Source: Clostridia bacterium
GTDB taxonomy: Bacteria > Bacillota > Clostridia > Oscillospirales > SIG627
Length of the DNA: 24,863 nt
Reading direction: 5' to 3'
NCBI GenBank assembly: GCA_017453605.1
Contig: JAFTEP010000073.1
Coordinates: 1-24,863 of the forward strand
Shown in pieces: positions 21,942-24,863 of the stretch (the first letter of the stretch is position 1; each line of letters opens with the position of its first letter). The translations under genes and the position numbers were made by a program. A model generated the notes under the pieces. The model made no database searches, had not been told where the DNA came from, and saw only the letters and a list, made by a program, of their open reading frames with translations.

Positions 21942-24770
21942 ATGAAAAAGATCATCGCATCGATCCTTGCGCTGATGATGGTCGCTTCTCTCTTCGTCGT
22001 CGGGGCTTCCGCCGAGATAACCGCGGACACCTCGTGGTACGACGCGTCAAAAAGCGAATTCGTCATCGAAAACGTCTCCCAGCTCGCCGGGTTCTCCAAG
22101 CTCGCCGAGGAAGGAAACGATTTTGTGGGAAAGACCGTCAAACTCGGCGCTGACGTCACTCTCAACGAGGGCGACGCCAATACCTGGGGAAGCGCGGCTC
22201 CCGAGCTCAGCTGGACCCCGATCAAGGGCTTCGCGGGAACCTTCGACGGACAGGGCCACACCGTCAGCGGTCTTTACGCCAAGCTGACGAGCAGCAGCGC
22301 CATGTTCGCTTCCGTTTCCGCCGACGCGCTGATAAAGGATTTCAGGCTCGTCAACAGCTACTTTGAATCCGAGGGCGGCGGCTGCGCCGGCGTCGCGACG
22401 GGCGGCGGCGGCACCTACGAAAGGATTTACTGCGACGCGATCGTCGTCTGCGGCGATCACCACGCGGGCGGCATCTTCGGCGTCTGCGGCGCTCCGACCT
22501 CCGTCAGCGAGTGCTGGTTCGACGGCAAGGTCACTCTCGTCATGCGTTACGCCGCCGGCATCGTCGGCAACGGCAACAACCAGAACGTCGTGATCGAGCA
22601 CTGCCTCAACTCCGGCTCGGTCTACACCTCCTACGACGTCGGTCCCTATTCCCATATGGGCGGTATGTGCGGCAGGAACGACGCGGGCACCGTCATCCGC
22701 GACTGCCTGAACGTCGGCAAGCTCTCTTCGGCTTATTACGAGGCCAACTCCTCAGACGGCGTCGGCTCGGTCTTCGGCGCCTGCACGCAGAAGAAACAGA
22801 ATACAGACGGAAGTTACATTTCCTCCGTCACCATCGAAAATTCCTGGGGTACAAACGAAAGCTTCCCGACCGCGCTGGGCAACGTGATGGGCGATCCCGG
22901 CACCGTCAAGGACGCCAACTCCATTCCCGCGAAGCTTCTTCTCGGCTACTCCGCGTACTACAACACCACTCTCGATTTTGAAAACTACTGGGCGGTCGAT
23001 CTGGACGGCACTCCCGTCCTGCAGTATTTTGCCGACGAGATCCCCGAGATCTACGACGTCAATATGCCCGTCATCGGCGAAGCCGAGGTCAAGGCCGAGG
23101 GCCACTGGGGCCCCCGCTGGACCGTTTCCGTCGATATTCCCGAGGGCTTTGCTCCCGAGGACGTCACCCTCGGTCTGCTCGCCGTCCCGACAAAGGCCGT
23201 CCCCGACGGTACCCTTCTCAACCACGCGACCGAGTCCTTCGAATACAGGGGCGATACTTATCCCGTCGCCGACGCGAAGGGCGCGATCCTCCGCGAAAGC
23301 GAAGAGGGAAAACTCGTCGCGACGTTTGTCATCACCGATCTCTCCGAAAAGACGGTCCGCGCAAACTTCACGGTCCGTCCCTACGCGACCTACGCGGTCG
23401 ACGGCGGAGAGGTCACCATGTACGGCGATATGACCTCCTTCACCTTCTACACGGAGGCCAAGCTCTGCGAAGACGCCTCAACGAAGGCTCTGCTCGACGC
23501 CGACCTCGCCGCGATCGACGCCGCGATCGGCGAGGGCTTCACCGTCAGCCGCGACTGGAGCACCCTCGATGTGTTCGAGGAGATCCCCGCGCTCGTCGCC
23601 GACGGCACCGCTATCCTCCCCGCGGAGGACAAGGGCCTCGGCAACTGGGTCATCGAGATCGACGGCACCGAGGACGAGCTTCCCGGCTACGTCGCGCTGC
23701 TCGAATCCCTCGGCTTCGAAAAGAAGTACGAGAACACCCTCTACGATTCCGTTTCGGTCGTCAACCTCACGAAGGGCGATCTGCTCGTGACCGTCACCGA
23801 TCTCAGCTATCAGAACAAGACCTTCGTTTCCTCCATGTTCGATCAGCCGCTGAGCCCGCATCTGTCCGACAGCTTCCGCGACACCGCAAAGGAGGGCGGA
23901 GTGAACAGCGTCACCCAGCTCGAAATGGTCGGACCCGGAAACACCTACGTCATCGGACTCAAGAACGGACACTTCATCGTCAGCGACGGCGGCACCAGCT
24001 CCGAAGGCGATATTCTGCTGAAATATCTCGAATCCCTCGTCCCCGAGGGAGAAAAACCCGTCGTCGAAGCGTGGATCTGCACCCACCTTCACAACGACCA
24101 TTTCCACGTTCTCGACGCATACAACAGGAACCCCGGATGGTTCGACAGGCTCTTCGTCGAAGGCTTCTACTTCTCGAAGCCCTCCGACGCCGTCAACGAC
24201 ATTGATCCCGGCGTCTACGGAGAGATCGCCAACGAATACAGGGCGATGGCTCAGTTCAAGACCACCGAGGGCAAGACCCCCGAGATCTACCGCGTCCAGA
24301 CCGGTCAGCGCTACTACTTCTGCGACGTGACCATGGACATCTTGCTCTCCCAGGAACAGATCCCGCTTTCGGAATACGAGGGCGGCTTCAACGATTCCTC
24401 GACCTGGTACCTGTTCACCCTCGACGGAGGCACCTTCCTCAACGCGGGCGACACCCACAGAGGCGGAATGAAGAACATAATGAAATCCTACGAGCCCGAG
24501 GTCCTTCAGGTGGATCTCTTCCAGGCTTTCCATCACGGACACAACACCTGGACCCAGTACACCAACTGGGTCGGAGAATTCAACGTTGTCCTCTTCCCGT
24601 CTGAGCTCGGCCCCTGGACCGGCACGCACAGCCAGAACAAGAACAACATCGAAATGATGCGTCTCGCCAACGAGACCTACGTCGCCGCCCTCGGGACCGT
24701 CACCTTCTACTTCCCGTTCGACATCGACGATCCCGCCTGCATCGTCAAACAGCCTCCGAGAGCTTCCTGA
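21942..24770 (+). CDS. Secreted GLUG/beta-helix protein with a C-terminal metallo-beta-lactamase-fold domain
   Basis: The 942-residue product begins with a signal peptide likely cut after GASA (residue 24). Residues about 40-345 show repeated GLUG-like segments, such as FAGTFDGQGHTVSGLY, AGIVGNGNNQNVVIEHC and GGMCGRNDAGTVIRDC, which suggest a beta-helix. A beta-rich middle region follows (about 370-505) and then a small alpha/beta region with LPGYVALLESLGFEKKY (about 575-595). The C terminus from about 655 is metallo-beta-lactamase-like: SDGG, HLHNDH (His715, His717, Asp719, His720), NAGDTH (Asp837) and FHHGHN (His864/865), similar in layout to ComEC-type domains. No LPXTG, SLH or other anchor is seen, so it is probably released. 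AGGAG precedes the ATG. Substrate is unknown; carbohydrate or envelope contact through the helix is inference. Confidence 0.87.
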   Translation: MKKIIASILALMMVASLFVVGASAEITADTSWYDASKSEFVIENVSQLAGFSKLAEEGNDFVGKTVKLGADVTLNEGDANTWGSAAPELSWTPIKGFAGTFDGQGHTVSGLYAKLTSSSAMFASVSADALIKDFRLVNSYFESEGGGCAGVATGGGGTYERIYCDAIVVCGDHHAGGIFGVCGAPTSVSECWFDGKVTLVMRYAAGIVGNGNNQNVVIEHCLNSGSVYTSYDVGPYSHMGGMCGRNDAGTVIRDCLNVGKLSSAYYEANSSDGVGSVFGACTQKKQNTDGSYISSVTIENSWGTNESFPTALGNVMGDPGTVKDANSIPAKLLLGYSAYYNTTLDFENYWAVDLDGTPVLQYFADEIPEIYDVNMPVIGEAEVKAEGHWGPRWTVSVDIPEGFAPEDVTLGLLAVPTKAVPDGTLLNHATESFEYRGDTYPVADAKGAILRESEEGKLVATFVITDLSEKTVRANFTVRPYATYAVDGGEVTMYGDMTSFTFYTEAKLCEDASTKALLDADLAAIDAAIGEGFTVSRDWSTLDVFEEIPALVADGTAILPAEDKGLGNWVIEIDGTEDELPGYVALLESLGFEKKYENTLYDSVSVVNLTKGDLLVTVTDLSYQNKTFVSSMFDQPLSPHLSDSFRDTAKEGGVNSVTQLEMVGPGNTYVIGLKNGHFIVSDGGTSSEGDILLKYLESLVPEGEKPVVEAWICTHLHNDHFHVLDAYNRNPGWFDRLFVEGFYFSKPSDAVNDIDPGVYGEIANEYRAMAQFKTTEGKTPEIYRVQTGQRYYFCDVTMDILLSQEQIPLSEYEGGFNDSSTWYLFTLDGGTFLNAGDTHRGGMKNIMKSYEPEVLQVDLFQAFHHGHNTWTQYTNWVGEFNVVLFPSELGPWTGTHSQNKNNIEMMRLANETYVAALGTVTFYFPFDIDDPACIVKQPPRAS

Positions 24771-24813
24771 CCGGCTTCACCGGCCGAAAAAAGCAACGGC
24801 CTTTCAAAGAGAT

Positions 24814-24844
24814 CTCCGCCGCGCGGCAGCGCGGCGGAGTTTTT
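24814..24844 (+). terminator. Intrinsic terminator after the secreted protein gene
   Basis: A perfect 11-bp GC stem (CTCCGCCGCGC, 24814-24824, with GCGCGGCGGAG, 24829-24839), loop GGCA, is followed by TTTTT. It lies 43 bases after the stop codon. A smaller GGCCG/CGGCC hairpin lies between them. Confidence 0.9.
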
Positions 24845-24863
24845 GTGCGCGCGGCGTCGCCGG

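Overview
The window looks like a chromosome segment of a GC-rich, Gram-positive-type bacterium of the Clostridia, probably an uncultured gut or rumen lineage. The evidence is gene content: a Gram-positive PolC-type replicative polymerase, AddA/AddB instead of RecBCD, the MEP isoprenoid pathway, and the gene order pyrH-frr-uppS-cdsA-dxr-rseP-ispG-polC that is typical of Clostridia. The genus assignment is inference. No RNA genes, CRISPR arrays, insertion sequences or phage genes were seen.

Left part (about 1-11,053, + strand): a possible 3' end of an unidentified gene and a weak terminator lie at the edge. An AT-rich promoter region follows, then a tight housekeeping operon for UMP kinase, ribosome recycling factor, undecaprenyl-PP synthase, CDP-DAG synthase, DXP reductoisomerase, site-2 protease, IspG and DNA polymerase III PolC. 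Several genes overlap by 1-4 bases (frr/uppS, dxr/rseP, ispG/polC). The cluster links nucleotide supply, translation recycling, isoprenoid and phospholipid precursors for envelope building, and replication. polC is interrupted by an apparent -1 frameshift near 10,320.

Middle part (11,054-19,300): a + strand multi-pass membrane protein of unknown function converges on the - strand addB-addA pair, which encodes the helicase-nuclease that processes double-strand breaks. A strong GC hairpin lies between the convergent genes. AddB keeps its four iron-sulfur cysteines but has no Walker A motif at its N terminus.

Right part (19,247-24,863): this is the accessory and most unusual region. On the - strand a MATE transporter fused to an RsbW-like (HATPase_c_2) domain is followed by a small lipoprotein gene and a strong terminator. 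Diverging from it across a 342-base spacer is a + strand gene for a 942-residue secreted protein. That protein joins a GLUG-like beta-helix region to a C-terminal metallo-beta-lactamase-fold domain. The spacer holds two back-to-back sigma-A-type promoters; the one serving the secreted protein matches consensus exactly (TTGACA, 17 bases, TATAAT). A GC hairpin with a T-tract terminates this gene at the right edge.
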